A DNA stretch of 61,769 bases from positions 1 to 61,769 of the forward strand of contig NZ_CYSP01000021.1 in NCBI RefSeq assembly GCF_001298735.1. The letters are read 5' to 3'. Positions within the stretch are counted from its first letter, which is position 1, and each line of letters begins with the position of its first letter. Below, in pieces: positions 8,960-18,302 of the stretch. The translations under genes were made by a program, and so were the position numbers. The DNA comes from Propionispora sp. 2/2-37. Lineage in GTDB: Bacteria; Bacillota; Negativicutes; Propionisporales; Propionisporaceae. The notes beneath the pieces are model-generated. The model was not told where the DNA came from. It made no database searches and was given only the letters and a program-made list of their open reading frames with translations.

Positions 8960-9622
8960 TTACAAAAATATTCCCGCTGTAACCGCCGCCATACCGGTAA
9001 GAGCAGCATAGTCGGACAGACCTAAGGCCACCTGGGCACTGCTGTTGCGCCTTTTGCTGCCGAAACCGCGCAACTCCATGCTGAGAGCCATGGTTTCCGA
9101 CCGGCTGACGGCACGCAATACCAGAGGTTTGACAATCGCCAGGTAATTGATCAGCCGTTTCACCACATTGCCTTTGGTGCTGTAACCCCTGCAGGCCTGC
9201 GCTTCCTGAATCGTCCGGCTTTCACTCAAGAAATCGGGTACAAACCGCAGCGCGGTGGTAAACATAAAGGCATATTCATAGGGAATGCGGCATTGGCTGA
9301 CCAATGCGGCGGTTAAATCCTGCACCCGGGTGGTGGCCAGGACCAAAATGAACACCATGGCCATTGCCATCATTTTCAGCCCGGTTACCAGAGCCAGCTG
9401 CATATCCTGTACAAAAACATATTGCAGCAAAAATAACAAGGCGGCGAATAAGGCCAGAAAAGCAGTCGCCTTATACGTTTTTACCTCTACCCGGCCCAGT
9501 ATCATCAATACCAGCTGAACCCCAACCAGAAAAGCCAGAGCCCAAACGGAGGTCAGGGCAACCGCCCAAACCGAAACCAGTACGGTAAATATTATCTTTG
9601 TCAGCGGCGCTATTTTACCCAT
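8960..9622 (-). CDS. ecfT: ECF transporter T component (EcfT)
   Basis: Inner-membrane coupling subunit of an energy-coupling-factor transporter, 220 residues with four to six hydrophobic segments. The coupling helices carry the paired ARG-type motifs, here ACRGYS and ELRGFG, which contact the two ATPases. It overlaps the upstream ATPase gene by 8 bases and ends the four-gene operon S-A-A-T. The operon is led by a Trp-type T-box, so this module is probably dedicated to tryptophan rather than shared among S components. Confidence 0.88.
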   Translation of the reverse strand: MGKIAPLTKIIFTVLVSVWAVALTSVWALAFLVGVQLVLMILGRVEVKTYKATAFLALFAALLFLLQYVFVQDMQLALVTGLKMMAMAMVFILVLATTRVQDLTAALVSQCRIPYEYAFMFTTALRFVPDFLSESRTIQEAQACRGYSTKGNVVKRLINYLAIVKPLVLRAVSRSETMALSMELRGFGSKRRNSSAQVALGLSDYAALTGMAAVTAGIFL

Positions 9623-10436
9623 TCACATTACCGCCTTTCTTGGCCCGCAATGCTTCGACCAGTCCCGCTACCGTCGGCGAAAAGGCGATTCCGCAGGGAG
9701 CCAGGCTATGGGAAACCTTTACGGCCACAGGCCGTTTCAGTCCCCAGTCTTCAACAGGCTGCTGCCGGAAAAGCGCAACGGTCGGGCCGTCATATACTTT
9801 ACTGCCCGCAGACATCACGATGGTTCTGGCTACTTTTTCCGCCAGGATGTGCATATCATGCGTAATCAGCATAATCGCCAGGCCTTCCTGATGCAGTTCA
9901 TCCAACAGCGTTAAAAAAAGCTCCTTATCGTTTTGGTCCTGACCGCTGGTCGGCTCATCAAGAATTAACAGGCGTGGCTTCATAGACAATGCCGAAGCTA
10001 CCGCCAAGCGCTGTTTCTGGCCTTTGGACAATGCGGCCGGATAGGCTGTCTCCAAGCCGGCAAGCCCCACCTTGGCCAGCGCTTCCCTGGCCTGTGTCAT
10101 TGCCTCTTCCCTGCCCGTTCCCATTTGCAGGGGGCCAAACGCGGCTTCTTCGACAGCCGTATCGTGAAACATCTGCCGGGAAGGATTTTGAAACACATAG
10201 CCTACCTGCCGCGCCATAGCAGCAGGAATATATTTTTTGGTATTTTCACCGTCAAAAAAAATGTTTCCCGTCACCGGTTTTACCAAACTCATGATCAGAC
10301 GGGTTACAGTGGTTTTTCCGCTGCCGTTGCGGCCAACCACCGCGACATACTCTCCTTCTTGTACGCTAAAAGAAAGCTCGGACACCACCGGACAATCCTT
10401 CTGATAAGCAAAACTAACACGATCAAATTCAAGCAC
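9615..10436 (-). CDS. ecfA: ECF transporter ATPase
   Basis: ABC ATPase of 273 residues. Walker A is GRNGSGKTT (about 36-44), the Q-loop follows in YVFQNPSRQMF, the signature is ALSKGQKQRLAVA and Walker B is LLILDEPTSGQD with the H-switch in ITHDMH. The YVFQNP form of the Q-loop is typical of ECF ATPases. It overlaps its neighbours on both sides, indicating translational coupling. It should form a heterodimer with the ATPase encoded immediately upstream. Confidence 0.9.
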   Translation of the reverse strand: MLEFDRVSFAYQKDCPVVSELSFSVQEGEYVAVVGRNGSGKTTVTRLIMSLVKPVTGNIFFDGENTKKYIPAAMARQVGYVFQNPSRQMFHDTAVEEAAFGPLQMGTGREEAMTQAREALAKVGLAGLETAYPAALSKGQKQRLAVASALSMKPRLLILDEPTSGQDQNDKELFLTLLDELHQEGLAIMLITHDMHILAEKVARTIVMSAGSKVYDGPTVALFRQQPVEDWGLKRPVAVKVSHSLAPCGIAFSPTVAGLVEALRAKKGGNVNG

Positions 10437-11295
10437 TTTTTCCGTCCTCCCGGCTATCCAAGCGCCGGCTCAGTTCTTCCGACGCTTCCTCGTCCGTCTT
10501 CCAGTCGCCAAAACACGAAAAATGAGTCTCCAGCCCCAGCTTAAGCTGCCATAACGGCGGCAAACTGCACGCATACTGCCGGTTAGCGCCCATATACCGC
10601 AGAACGTCGGCCGGAGTCCCGTCGACTGCCACACGGCCGTCGGCTAAAAGAATAAACTGCGAGGCATACGGCAGCGCCAGCGACAAATCATGTTCTGCCA
10701 CCAGAATGGTCAAGCCGTGCTCCTGATTCAGGCGATAAAGAAGTTCATACAACTCCGCCGCCCCCTCGGGATCAAGGGCCGAAGTCGGCTCGTCCAGCAC
10801 CAGAATCTTTGGCTTGGCAGCCAGCACCGAGGCAATCGCCAGCCGTTGTTTCTGACCGCCGGATAAGGCCGCCGTCTGCTGCCGCTCTTTCCCCGATAAT
10901 CCTACCATAGCCAAGGCCTCCTGAACTCTGCGGGTAAGCTCCGGCCGTTCCACGCCCCTATTTTCAAGTCCGAAGGCAACCTCTTCCTCCACCGTCAAGG
11001 TAACCAACTGGCTTTCATAATCCTGCATGACCAGTCCCACAATATCGGCCAGCTCGCAAATCCCGGTTTCGGCTGTCTTGAATCCCCCGATAACCACCTG
11101 TCCGGCCATGGCCCCGCCAAAATAATGCGGAACCGCTCCGGCAATCGCCAGGCATAATGTAGTTTTCCCGCTGCCGTTAAACCCCGTTAGCGCCGCAAAA
11201 GCACCATTTTCCAGCTTGAGCGACACCTGCTGGAGGGACGGCCTGGCTGCCTTGGGATAAGTATAGCTTAAACCGGAAATGACTACTTCTGACAT
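10429..11295 (-). CDS. ecfA: ECF transporter ATPase
   Basis: Second ABC ATPase of 288 residues. Walker A GFNGSGKTTLCLA, Q-loop GLVMQDYESQL, signature ALSGGQKQRLAIA, Walker B ILVLDEPTSALDPEG and a VAEHDLS switch are all intact. MQDYESQ in place of FQNP marks it as the other half of the ATPase pair. The ORF starts inside the end of the S-component gene (13-base overlap). Confidence 0.9.
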   Translation of the reverse strand: MSEVVISGLSYTYPKAARPSLQQVSLKLENGAFAALTGFNGSGKTTLCLAIAGAVPHYFGGAMAGQVVIGGFKTAETGICELADIVGLVMQDYESQLVTLTVEEEVAFGLENRGVERPELTRRVQEALAMVGLSGKERQQTAALSGGQKQRLAIASVLAAKPKILVLDEPTSALDPEGAAELYELLYRLNQEHGLTILVAEHDLSLALPYASQFILLADGRVAVDGTPADVLRYMGANRQYACSLPPLWQLKLGLETHFSCFGDWKTDEEASEELSRRLDSREDGKSA

Positions 11296-11852
11296 GACTG
11301 GCCTCCCTTGGCTTCAAACAACCGCTGCGCCGGGAAATACAGCAGCTGCGTAATCAGGCAGTTGATCGCACCGGTGATAAAAACCACGGGAAGCATACCG
11401 TACAGATAAGCCTCCAGCGGCAGGGATAATACGATTTTTAAAATGCCGGTAAAAACCAGGCCGCTGCTTACTGTACTCACAAAACCGGACACGGCAGGAC
11501 GTACATTCAGCTTGCCGATTTTCATGTCCACAACCGTACTGACAATCAGCGTACAAACAACGGCTCCTACCAGTTCGCTGACTAAATTCCCATAAGGAAA
11601 GGCCGATTTGGAAAAGGGGATGTTAACCGCCCCTGCCACCAGACCGATACCGACTGCCTGACCTAACCGGGGCCGGATAAGATTGATGGCAATGCAGTAC
11701 ATGGCGATGGTCCAGTTGGGCGTTACCCCCGCTACGCCCGGTGTCACCATCTTCAGGATGGCACCAATTGCCAGCAACAATGCGGTCACAGCTACCCAGC
11801 GGTATTTCCCCCCCTTGGCCTGATAGTAGACAACTTCTTGTTTCTGTTCCAT
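11283..11852 (-). CDS. Probable tryptophan ECF S component (TrpP-like)
   Basis: Membrane substrate-capture protein of 189 residues with about five hydrophobic segments. The first helix LLLAIGAILKMVTPGVAGVTP and following region resemble Firmicute tryptophan transporters of the TrpP type. It is the first gene of the S-A-A-T operon; an AAGGAGG site precedes its ATG. The T-box leader with a UGG specifier predicts induction when tRNA-Trp is uncharged, which supports tryptophan as substrate. Family resemblance is from memory; substrate is inferred mainly from the leader. Confidence 0.8.
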   Translation of the reverse strand: MEQKQEVVYYQAKGGKYRWVAVTALLLAIGAILKMVTPGVAGVTPNWTIAMYCIAINLIRPRLGQAVGIGLVAGAVNIPFSKSAFPYGNLVSELVGAVVCTLIVSTVVDMKIGKLNVRPAVSGFVSTVSSGLVFTGILKIVLSLPLEAYLYGMLPVVFITGAINCLITQLLYFPAQRLFEAKGGQSCQK

Positions 11853-11887
11853 ACCCTTTCCTCCTTTGATTTCTGACGTCAGTAATA

Positions 11888-12189
11888 CAAAAAACCTCCC
11901 GCCGCTACGATTCGTAGGGACGAGAGGTTATGATGACTCACGCGATACCACCCTGATTGGCTATGAAAATAGCCCGCTCATGCTAAGATACAGGACAACC
12001 GTGTCCGATACCTTCTTCCCATGTAACGGAGGAAGCTTCCGGCAGCACCTACCCCAAACCCTTGGCTCGGACTGCATCTCCCAGGCCCATTCCACACACC
12101 GAGAAGTGCCAAACTTTCACCGTCATTGGCTCGCTAAGACTCTCTTGTTATGTGTACTCTTCCTGATCATTGACGATATCATATACTTG
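11888..12189 (-). ncRNA. T-box riboswitch, Trp specifier (UGG)
   Basis: Leader of the ECF operon. The T-box AGGGTGGTATCGCG is at about 11941-11954 on the minus strand. The specifier loop has AGTA on its 5' side and GAA-UGG-G on its 3' side, with UGG at 12087-12089; the helix CACA/TGTG closes above and CAGG/CCTG below. The terminator is a GC-rich hairpin at 11889-11929 followed by a T-run. Uncharged tRNA-Trp should stabilise the antiterminator and turn on the transporter. Confidence 0.9.
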
Positions 12190-12195
12190 TAATTC

Positions 12196-12225
12196 AGTAT
12201 ACGATTATTTTAAAACAAATGTCAA
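12196..12225 (-). promoter_or_regulatory. Promoter of the Trp T-box/ECF operon
   Basis: TTGACA (12220-12225) and TATACT (12196-12201) on the minus strand, 18 bases apart. It predicts transcript start near 12189, just ahead of T-box stem I. Confidence 0.8.
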
Positions 12226-12263
12226 TGATTTTTTGCCAATAAGTCCCCCGCTAATCAGAAAGC

Positions 12264-13064
12264 TTACAGACTTTCTCTGTCCAAAATGGTGTTAACCCGT
12301 CTGACAAAAGACTGGTCGACGGAGTAGCACCTATTATCAATCCTGGAAACAGGCATTGCCCCATACAGTGCATTAGTCAGCAGCACCGCTTCCGCCTCTG
12401 GCAGCATGTCTTTCTGAAGAGGAATCTCCCTTGCGGAAATACCAAGTTTCTTTGCCCCACCAAGCAGCTTTCCCCGCATAATTCCGGGCAGCAATCCTTC
12501 CTGAACAGGAGATGTAAGTAATTCTCCCTTCCGAACAATAAAAAGATTGGCTGCCGTACATTCGGTAACGCTCCCTTCCCCATTCAAGAAATAGGCATCG
12601 TCATAACCTTCCCGGAGAGCTTGCCGGCGTTCAAGGTAGTTTTCGAAATAATTCAGTGTCTTATGGTAAACCAGCATACTTTTCGGATTTCGCCGGGACA
12701 CTGCCTGGTGCAAGGCAAACCCTTGCTCATAGTGTTTTTTAGTATAGGTATATGGTCTTAACAGGAGCAAAAAATTCCATTGATCTTCTTCGCAGTAAGC
12801 GACGACTTTTAAGACTTCGTTTTTCTCTTGACGCTTATCCAGGGAAAGCAAAACCGTTCCTTTTAGCTGACCTGCATCAAATGAGCAGCGCCCCTCAGCA
12901 TCCAAGTGTTTGATACTCTGCAATAAACGCCGGATATGATCATCTAAATCAGCTGGTATCCCCCCCCGGACCAGCAAGGTTTCAAACAACCCGAACCCGT
13001 ATTGAAATGCCAGCGTTCCAAACAACTGCGGAGCCTGCCAGCATCCATTTCGCCATACCTTCAT
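12264..13064 (-). CDS. pabC: Aminodeoxychorismate lyase (class IV aminotransferase fold)
   Basis: PLP-dependent lyase of 266 residues that should release pyruvate and p-aminobenzoate from 4-amino-4-deoxychorismate. The PLP Lys is in YHKTLNYFENYL (about residue 135), and the fold-IV motifs DDAYFLNGEGSVTECTAANL and LLPGIMRGKLL follow. Branched-chain and D-amino acid aminotransferases share this fold, but the position directly after pabA and pabB makes the lyase call strong. It starts 11 bases after pabB with a GGAGGG site. Confidence 0.87.
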   Translation of the reverse strand: MKVWRNGCWQAPQLFGTLAFQYGFGLFETLLVRGGIPADLDDHIRRLLQSIKHLDAEGRCSFDAGQLKGTVLLSLDKRQEKNEVLKVVAYCEEDQWNFLLLLRPYTYTKKHYEQGFALHQAVSRRNPKSMLVYHKTLNYFENYLERRQALREGYDDAYFLNGEGSVTECTAANLFIVRKGELLTSPVQEGLLPGIMRGKLLGGAKKLGISAREIPLQKDMLPEAEAVLLTNALYGAMPVSRIDNRCYSVDQSFVRRVNTILDRESL

Positions 13065-13074
13065 AGTTACCCTC

Positions 13075-14442
13075 CTACAATTGCAGAGTTTCCATCAAAG
13101 CCCGGGCTTTGATTAAACTTTCCTGGTATTCTTTCTCCGGATCAGAATCCCAGACAATTCCGCCACCCGCCTGAAAGTAGGCACGGTTGCCTTTGATGAC
13201 AACGGTCCGGATAACAATGTTAAGATCCATATTCCCGTTGAACCCCAGATAGCCGATTGATCCGGTATATACCTTCCGCTGGGTCGGCTCTAACTCATCA
13301 ATAATCTCCATAGCCTTGATCTTTGGCGCCCCGGTTATTGAGCCGCCAGGAAAGGCGGCCCGGACACAGTCAATAAGATCGCAGTCCGGACGAAGCTCAG
13401 CGGTTACAGTTGCCACAAGATGATGCAGCGTTGCATACGTTTCCACTTTAAAAATTTCCGGTACACGAACGGTACCTGTTTGTGCGATACGGCTAAGGTC
13501 ATTTCGTTCTAAATCTACAATCATCAGAAGCTCAGCACGATCTTTTTCGCTTTGTGATAACGTGTTACGTTTTTCCTCATCTTCCTTGCGCGTTTTCCCC
13601 CGGGAAATCGTCCCTTTAATCGGTCGCGTCTCTATTGTACCGTCCTGAACTTTCATAAACCGTTCCGGCGAACTGGAGACTACGATCCCTTCCCCGGTAT
13701 CAATATACGCGGCAAACGGCGCCGGATTTCTTGAACGTAAAGCGGCATAAAACGAAATCGGATCTCCCTCAAATGCACATTCAAAACGCTGGGTGAAATT
13801 AACCTGATAAACATCCCCGGAGCGGATATACTCTTTAATACGATGAATTGCACTTACGTACTCTTCCTTTGTCATATTGGTATAAAAAGACGCCGGATTC
13901 ACGTTATGATAAGCAACCGGCCGCTGCTTCACCACGTTTTGCAGCCAGTCCTCCAGCCTATGCAACTTTTCCTTTTCCGGGCAATCAATCCCAAGCGCAA
14001 CGATATCTACCGTACCTTCCAGATGGTCAATGAGGTAAATACCATCATAAAATCCGAAAAAACAGTCCGGCATGGTTACATCGTCTACCGCTTTGTGCGA
14101 TGTTTTTTCGATAAAACGGCACATCTCATAGCCAAAATAACCAACCGCTCCGCCAATAAAAGGCAACTGCACTTTTTCTGGAATTGTATATTGTTCTAAA
14201 AGGCTGCGCAGCAGTTCAAACGGATCGCCCGTTTGCATTACCGCCGGTTTACCTGTGCGGGTTATGTGGCACTTGTCCCCTTTACAGGAAAAGGTCAGGA
14301 ACGGATCAGCACCAAGAAAAGAAAAACGCCCCAATCCTTCTGGGTCCCTCCCGCTGTCTAACAGAAACGGATGCCGCTGATTACGCAGCGATAAAAAAAT
14401 ATCAAACGTCGTAAGATCGGTTTTAATCGTCTTGGTTAACAT
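13075..14442 (-). CDS. pabB: Aminodeoxychorismate synthase component I
   Basis: Chorismate-binding enzyme of 455 residues that makes 4-amino-4-deoxychorismate using ammonia from PabA. Family blocks visible include [49 protein letters not shown], and the Mg/chorismate-binding [22 protein letters not shown] and [18 protein letters not shown]. The PIKGT segment carries the PabB-type active-site Lys rather than the TrpE-type residue. I start at the ATG at 14442, which has GGGAGG upstream and overlaps pabA by 20 bases. Confidence 0.92.
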   Translation of the reverse strand: MLTKTIKTDLTTFDIFLSLRNQRHPFLLDSGRDPEGLGRFSFLGADPFLTFSCKGDKCHITRTGKPAVMQTGDPFELLRSLLEQYTIPEKVQLPFIGGAVGYFGYEMCRFIEKTSHKAVDDVTMPDCFFGFYDGIYLIDHLEGTVDIVALGIDCPEKEKLHRLEDWLQNVVKQRPVAYHNVNPASFYTNMTKEEYVSAIHRIKEYIRSGDVYQVNFTQRFECAFEGDPISFYAALRSRNPAPFAAYIDTGEGIVVSSSPERFMKVQDGTIETRPIKGTISRGKTRKEDEEKRNTLSQSEKDRAELLMIVDLERNDLSRIAQTGTVRVPEIFKVETYATLHHLVATVTAELRPDCDLIDCVRAAFPGGSITGAPKIKAMEIIDELEPTQRKVYTGSIGYLGFNGNMDLNIVIRTVVIKGNRAYFQAGGGIVWDSDPEKEYQESLIKARALMETLQL

Positions 14443-15028
14443 GATGTTCCTCCCTGAACTTCCGGGCAAACCTGACAAAGTTTTCCAGCAGCCTTATACC
14501 TTCTTCTGTAAGAATGGCTTCCGGATGAAACTGAACGCCTTCAACCGGATACCGGGTATGCCGGATTCCCATGATTTCACCAGAAAAAGTTTCGGCTGTG
14601 ATCCGGAGATCGGCCGGCAAAGTGGCCTTTTCAAGGACTAAAGAATGATAGCGGGTTACATTCAGAGGGTTCTTAATCCCTTTAAAAACCACTTTTCCAT
14701 CGTGCCGGATGGCATGTACTTTCCCGTGAACCGGTTCTTCGGCCCGTACAACTTTAGCACCGAAAGCCTGGCCTATCGCTTGATGACCAAGACAAATTCC
14801 CAGTATGGGGATACATTCCTTAAACCGCTCTACAACTGCCAGACTAATTCCGGCACGATCCGGTGTGCACGGCCCCGGCGAAATGACAATCATCTCCGGA
14901 TTAAGTTTTGCAATATCCTCGAGTAAGATCGCATCATTGCGAAACACCGTAACCTCAGCATGCAGTGCCAGCAAATATTGCACCAAATTGTATGTGAAAG
15001 AATCGTAGTTATCGATCATCAATATCAT
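14423..15028 (-). CDS. pabA: Aminodeoxychorismate synthase glutamine amidotransferase
   Basis: Class I glutaminase of 201 residues that supplies ammonia to PabB. The nucleophile Cys is in [16 protein letters not shown] (about residue 79), the oxyanion segment is [13 protein letters not shown] and the His/Glu pair is in [15 protein letters not shown]. As in many Firmicutes it may also serve anthranilate synthase as TrpG; no trp operon is in the window. An AAGGAG site precedes the ATG. Confidence 0.92.
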   Translation of the reverse strand: MILMIDNYDSFTYNLVQYLLALHAEVTVFRNDAILLEDIAKLNPEMIVISPGPCTPDRAGISLAVVERFKECIPILGICLGHQAIGQAFGAKVVRAEEPVHGKVHAIRHDGKVVFKGIKNPLNVTRYHSLVLEKATLPADLRITAETFSGEIMGIRHTRYPVEGVQFHPEAILTEEGIRLLENFVRFARKFREEHHVNQDD

Positions 15029-15059
15029 TCGGCATGCTCCTTATAGTACAACATATCTT

Positions 15060-15232
15060 TTTTTACTACCTGTTCTATTCTGCCCGGTGGCCGAAAAAAC
15101 CTTTTCACAGGAAACTAACTGCCTGCCAGGTATCCAGAACCACAGGCTATATCGGCAACCTTCCATCATTCTCCTCAACGGCAAAGCTTTCGGCAGCTCC
15201 TGACCAAATCCGAAAAAACATGGACATAAATA
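15060..15232 (-). pseudogene. Decayed SAM-dependent methyltransferase remnant
   Basis: In the 300-base gap upstream of pabA, one minus-strand frame encodes KVADIACGSGYLAGS, a good methyltransferase motif I, and another encodes FFRIWSGAAESFAVEEND. The two need a frameshift and both meet stops. I read it as a gene relic. A structured pabA leader cannot be excluded, since the transcript crosses it. Confidence 0.4.
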
Positions 15233-15331
15233 CATCCCTTAGACGCTAGGTATATGTTATATCATACTCCATCGTTTAAGGGGCAGCGTACTACTTATTT
15301 TCTGTTTTTTATTTAATTTGATCACACCAAG

Positions 15332-15799
15332 TCAATTGTATCCACTCCACTCAGTTTTTTCTCTTCCCTCAACCAATTCCATGGATAAAACAGGATAATG
15401 TTTTCCTGCTCCATCATACTCGGAACGACCGACTATCCTAAAACCCATATGCTTATAGAATCCAACAGCCTGTTTGTTTTGTTCGTTAACATCCACTCGC
15501 CTGACTTTTTGTTGATTAATCGCATAAACAAGCAGTTTTCTTCCAATCCCCTTGCCCCGTTCACTGGAATCAATAAACAACATTTCCAGTTTATCGTCCA
15601 CGATTCCCATAAATCCATCAATTTTTTGCTTGCCACCTTTATGGCAGAATAAATTCACTTTATGAAAATAACTTTGTAAAATTAACGGCTTATAAAATTG
15701 TATATCTTCTTCCTTCAAAAAGTCATGGGTTGCCCGAACCGAATTCTCCCAAACCATTATCAGTTCTTTATACTCATCAACGGACGGCTGCATAATCAT
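15332..15799 (-). CDS. GNAT family N-acetyltransferase
   Basis: Acetyl-CoA-dependent acetyltransferase of 155 residues. The acetyl-CoA loop is ERGKGIGRKLLVYA (about 92-105), preceded by the beta-4 strand KLEMLFIDSS and followed by VNEQNKQAVGFYKHMGFRIVGRSEYD, the usual motif B. The size and the HDFL start resemble YjaB/PhnO-like small acetyltransferases. The acceptor is unknown. GGAGATG precedes the ATG. Confidence 0.85.
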   Translation of the reverse strand: MIMQPSVDEYKELIMVWENSVRATHDFLKEEDIQFYKPLILQSYFHKVNLFCHKGGKQKIDGFMGIVDDKLEMLFIDSSERGKGIGRKLLVYAINQQKVRRVDVNEQNKQAVGFYKHMGFRIVGRSEYDGAGKHYPVLSMELVEGREKTEWSGYN

Positions 15800-15921
15800 G
15801 CAAGCATCTCCTCTCTAAACCGGAATTTTTCACCTTTATAGCTCAAAATTTTCAACATTTCTTTTATGTAACGCTGCTCAGTGTTATAATCACAGAGGGA
15901 GAAAAGAACCCTGCCCAACTA

Positions 15922-16251
15922 TCACGTTCGTGGCCAATGCATGATGATGAGAACTCCTATTAAGCAGATTATTCCGCCTATCACGTCAAACCTATCGGGG
16001 ACAACCTTATCGACACCCCATCCCCAAAGAATCGAAAGGACCACAAACACACCGCCGTAGGCAGCATAAACACGCCCAAAGTTAGCCGGTTGTAATGTTG
16101 GCACAATACCGTAAAGAATTAGGATAATGGCCCCCAGGATTGCATAGGATACGCCTCTGCCTTCTCTTAACCAAAGCCAGATTAAATAACCACCGCCGAT
16201 TTCCAGAATGCCGGCAAGAAGGAAATAGGCTATTGACTTCCAAAATTCCAT
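15922..16251 (-). CDS. YnfA/UPF0060 family small membrane protein
   Basis: Protein of 109 residues with four transmembrane segments, matching the UPF0060 pattern: [15 protein letters not shown], then [39 protein letters not shown], and a final GVLIIM segment. Family members resemble small multidrug resistance transporters but function is not established. The start at 16251 is the first Met with family-like sequence; the frame extends upstream to 16356 without such similarity. Confidence 0.85.
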   Translation of the reverse strand: MEFWKSIAYFLLAGILEIGGGYLIWLWLREGRGVSYAILGAIILILYGIVPTLQPANFGRVYAAYGGVFVVLSILWGWGVDKVVPDRFDVIGGIICLIGVLIIMHWPRT

Positions 16252-16451
16252 GTTAACTCCCTTGTCATACGCTTTGATAATCATTGTCATTATTATAGCG
16301 CAGAACCATCTCTTCCGTCGACTTGGGAGAAATGGCATTGTATGTAATGATAACAAGCTTATGTGAAATAAATAAACTATGCTATTATAGTATAATTAGG
16401 CTGTACTTATGTTACATTTACATATAGATTCTATTTATCGGAGGAATAGAA

Positions 16452-17246
16452 ATGCAAATAGGCTTTTTTGATTCCGGCATCGGCGGTATTACCGTATTAC
16501 ACGACGCAATAAAACTGTTGCCTAAGGAGGATTATATATATTACGCGGATACAGCAAATGTTCCCTATGGGCCAAAGCCCAAGGAGGAAGTAAGAAAATA
16601 TATTTTTCAGGCTATGGAGTTTATTATCCGGCAGCAGGTTAAGGCAGTGGTCATTGCCTGCAATACGGCTACCAGCGTTGCTATCGAGGCCTTACGGTCT
16701 ACCTACAACATTCCCATCATCGGCATGGAGCCTGCTGTAAAACCGGCCGTTGAACAAAACAGGCATGGAAATAAACGGGTTCTGGTAACGGCTACTGCTT
16801 TAACGCTGAAGGAAGAAAAATTGAAAAACCTCATTACGCGCTTGGATAACGAACATATTGTTGACCTGCTGCCGCTTCCCGGGCTGGTCCAATTCGCGGA
16901 GAGCTTTGAATTTAATGAAGGCGTCGTACTACCTTATCTTAAGGAACAGCTATCCACCTATGAGGTAAACAACTATGAGGCTATAGTTTTGGGCTGTACC
17001 CACTTCTCTTTTTATAAGGATATGTTTCGCAAGCTGCTTCCGCCCGGTACCAGTATCATCGACGGGAACCGGGGTACTGTAAACAATCTGAAAAGGACCC
17101 TGGGAGAAAGGAACGCTCTAAACGAAGGCCGTGGCAATATTATGTTCTATCATTCCGGCTGCCGGGTTACAGATACGGCCAAACTGGCTCAATACCGCCG
17201 CCTGTTTAAAAGATTAGAGGCGATAAATGCTGTACATTCTCTGTAA
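16452..17246 (+). CDS. murI: Glutamate racemase
   Basis: Cofactor-independent racemase of 264 residues making D-glutamate for peptidoglycan. The two catalytic Cys are in VVIACNTATSVAIEAL (about 73) and AIVLGCTHFSFYK (about 184). N-terminal GFFDSGIGGITVLHD and YYADTANVPYGPK are family signatures. A TCGGAGGAATAGAA leader places the ATG well. The gene stands alone between divergent and convergent neighbours; a TATAAT lies at 16391-16396 upstream. Confidence 0.94.
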   Translation: MQIGFFDSGIGGITVLHDAIKLLPKEDYIYYADTANVPYGPKPKEEVRKYIFQAMEFIIRQQVKAVVIACNTATSVAIEALRSTYNIPIIGMEPAVKPAVEQNRHGNKRVLVTATALTLKEEKLKNLITRLDNEHIVDLLPLPGLVQFAESFEFNEGVVLPYLKEQLSTYEVNNYEAIVLGCTHFSFYKDMFRKLLPPGTSIIDGNRGTVNNLKRTLGERNALNEGRGNIMFYHSGCRVTDTAKLAQYRRLFKRLEAINAVHSL

Positions 17247-17253
17247 GGAAAGT

Positions 17254-18042
17254 TTATAGCTCATGAAAAACCGGTTTCATTCGGTCAAAGGTACAAAACT
17301 GCTTAAACCCGATCTTCTTTAATTCCTCTTTCGCCTGCGGCAGGCGGTTGCCTAAATGGCTTTCTTCATGACAGTCGGAGCCGATGGTGAGTATATTGCC
17401 GCCCAGTTCATAATACCAGGTTAAAATGGTGCGCGAGGGGGTAAGATCCGGCAGTCCGTAGCGAAAACAGGAAGTATTTACTTCCAGGCCCTTGCCGTCT
17501 GCAATGGCCACTCTTAAAATATTCTTTATCAGCTCTTCATTAACCCGGTCAGCCAGTGTGCCCTCCCGGTCGTAGCGTTTAATCATATCCAGATGCCCTA
17601 AGACACTGTAGCTTTTAAATACTGAAATTACATCCAAGATGGCCTGATAATACTCCCGGTTATATTCCAACTGTGTTTTCCCCTGCTGATACTCGCCAGT
17701 CCAAAATTCCTTATCGTCCACCTGATGGTTCGACAGGATGACGAAATCAAACGGATAGGCCGCAACGTCACGTTCAAAATCTTTAATGGTATGCATTTGC
17801 ACGCCGAATTCAATACCAAACTTAACGGCAATCCGATCTTGATATTTGGCCTTCAGGCAACGGTATTCGTCTAGATAGGCCTCATAATGAACCATGTGCG
17901 TGAAATCATTTCTAAAATAGTCCATATGTTCCGTAATGCAAATCTCGTCCAATCCCAGCCGGATTGCCTGCTGAATCATCGCTTCCATAGGATAGGACGA
18001 ATCATTGGAATGCCGTGTATGAATATGATAATCGGCTAACAT
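17254..18042 (-). CDS. PHP-domain phosphatase, histidinol-phosphatase (HisJ) type
   Basis: Metal-dependent phosphoesterase of 262 residues. The PHP metal motifs are DYHIHTRHSNDSSY (residues about 4-17), EICITEHMDYF, FGIEFGVQMH, ILSNHQVDD, GHLDMIKRYD and IGSDCHEESHLG. Length and motif spacing fit HisK/HisJ histidinol phosphatases, but no his genes are nearby, so another phosphate ester is possible. The ATG at 18042 follows GGGGAGGGG; the frame runs to 18216 without a site. Confidence 0.85.
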   Translation of the reverse strand: MLADYHIHTRHSNDSSYPMEAMIQQAIRLGLDEICITEHMDYFRNDFTHMVHYEAYLDEYRCLKAKYQDRIAVKFGIEFGVQMHTIKDFERDVAAYPFDFVILSNHQVDDKEFWTGEYQQGKTQLEYNREYYQAILDVISVFKSYSVLGHLDMIKRYDREGTLADRVNEELIKNILRVAIADGKGLEVNTSCFRYGLPDLTPSRTILTWYYELGGNILTIGSDCHEESHLGNRLPQAKEELKKIGFKQFCTFDRMKPVFHEL

Positions 18043-18269
18043 GTTTGTTCCCCTCCCCCGCAACGCTTCTTGTTTGCCGCGCTTGGCAAACACTCTCCCG
18101 TTACTGCTTTTTTCTTTTCTAGTACTATTCCCGGCAATAAAAGAAAACCCTGCCGAACGAATATCCTTTTGGTCAGGGCTTCTCCTTATTCTTCCTTTCT
18201 TATCGTCCGCACTCACAGTTATTTTTTTACCGTCTGTGAAAAAAATTTACTTGTACGGCGCTCTTTGCC

Positions 18270-18297
18270 TTGCAATTCACCTGAAACCAGCTATAAT
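18270..18297 (+). promoter_or_regulatory. Promoter of the 18.3-kb RNA
   Basis: TTGCAA (18270-18275) and a perfect TATAAT (18292-18297) are 16 bases apart on the plus strand. No start codon with a ribosome site follows for over 400 bases. Confidence 0.6.
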
Positions 18298-18302
18298 TAG
18301 AA

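Noticed and set aside
15029..15331. Known riboswitch in the pabA leader
   Set aside because: I compared with THF, ZTP, Moco and c-di-AMP riboswitch landmarks and none fit; a methyltransferase relic explains part of the sequence.
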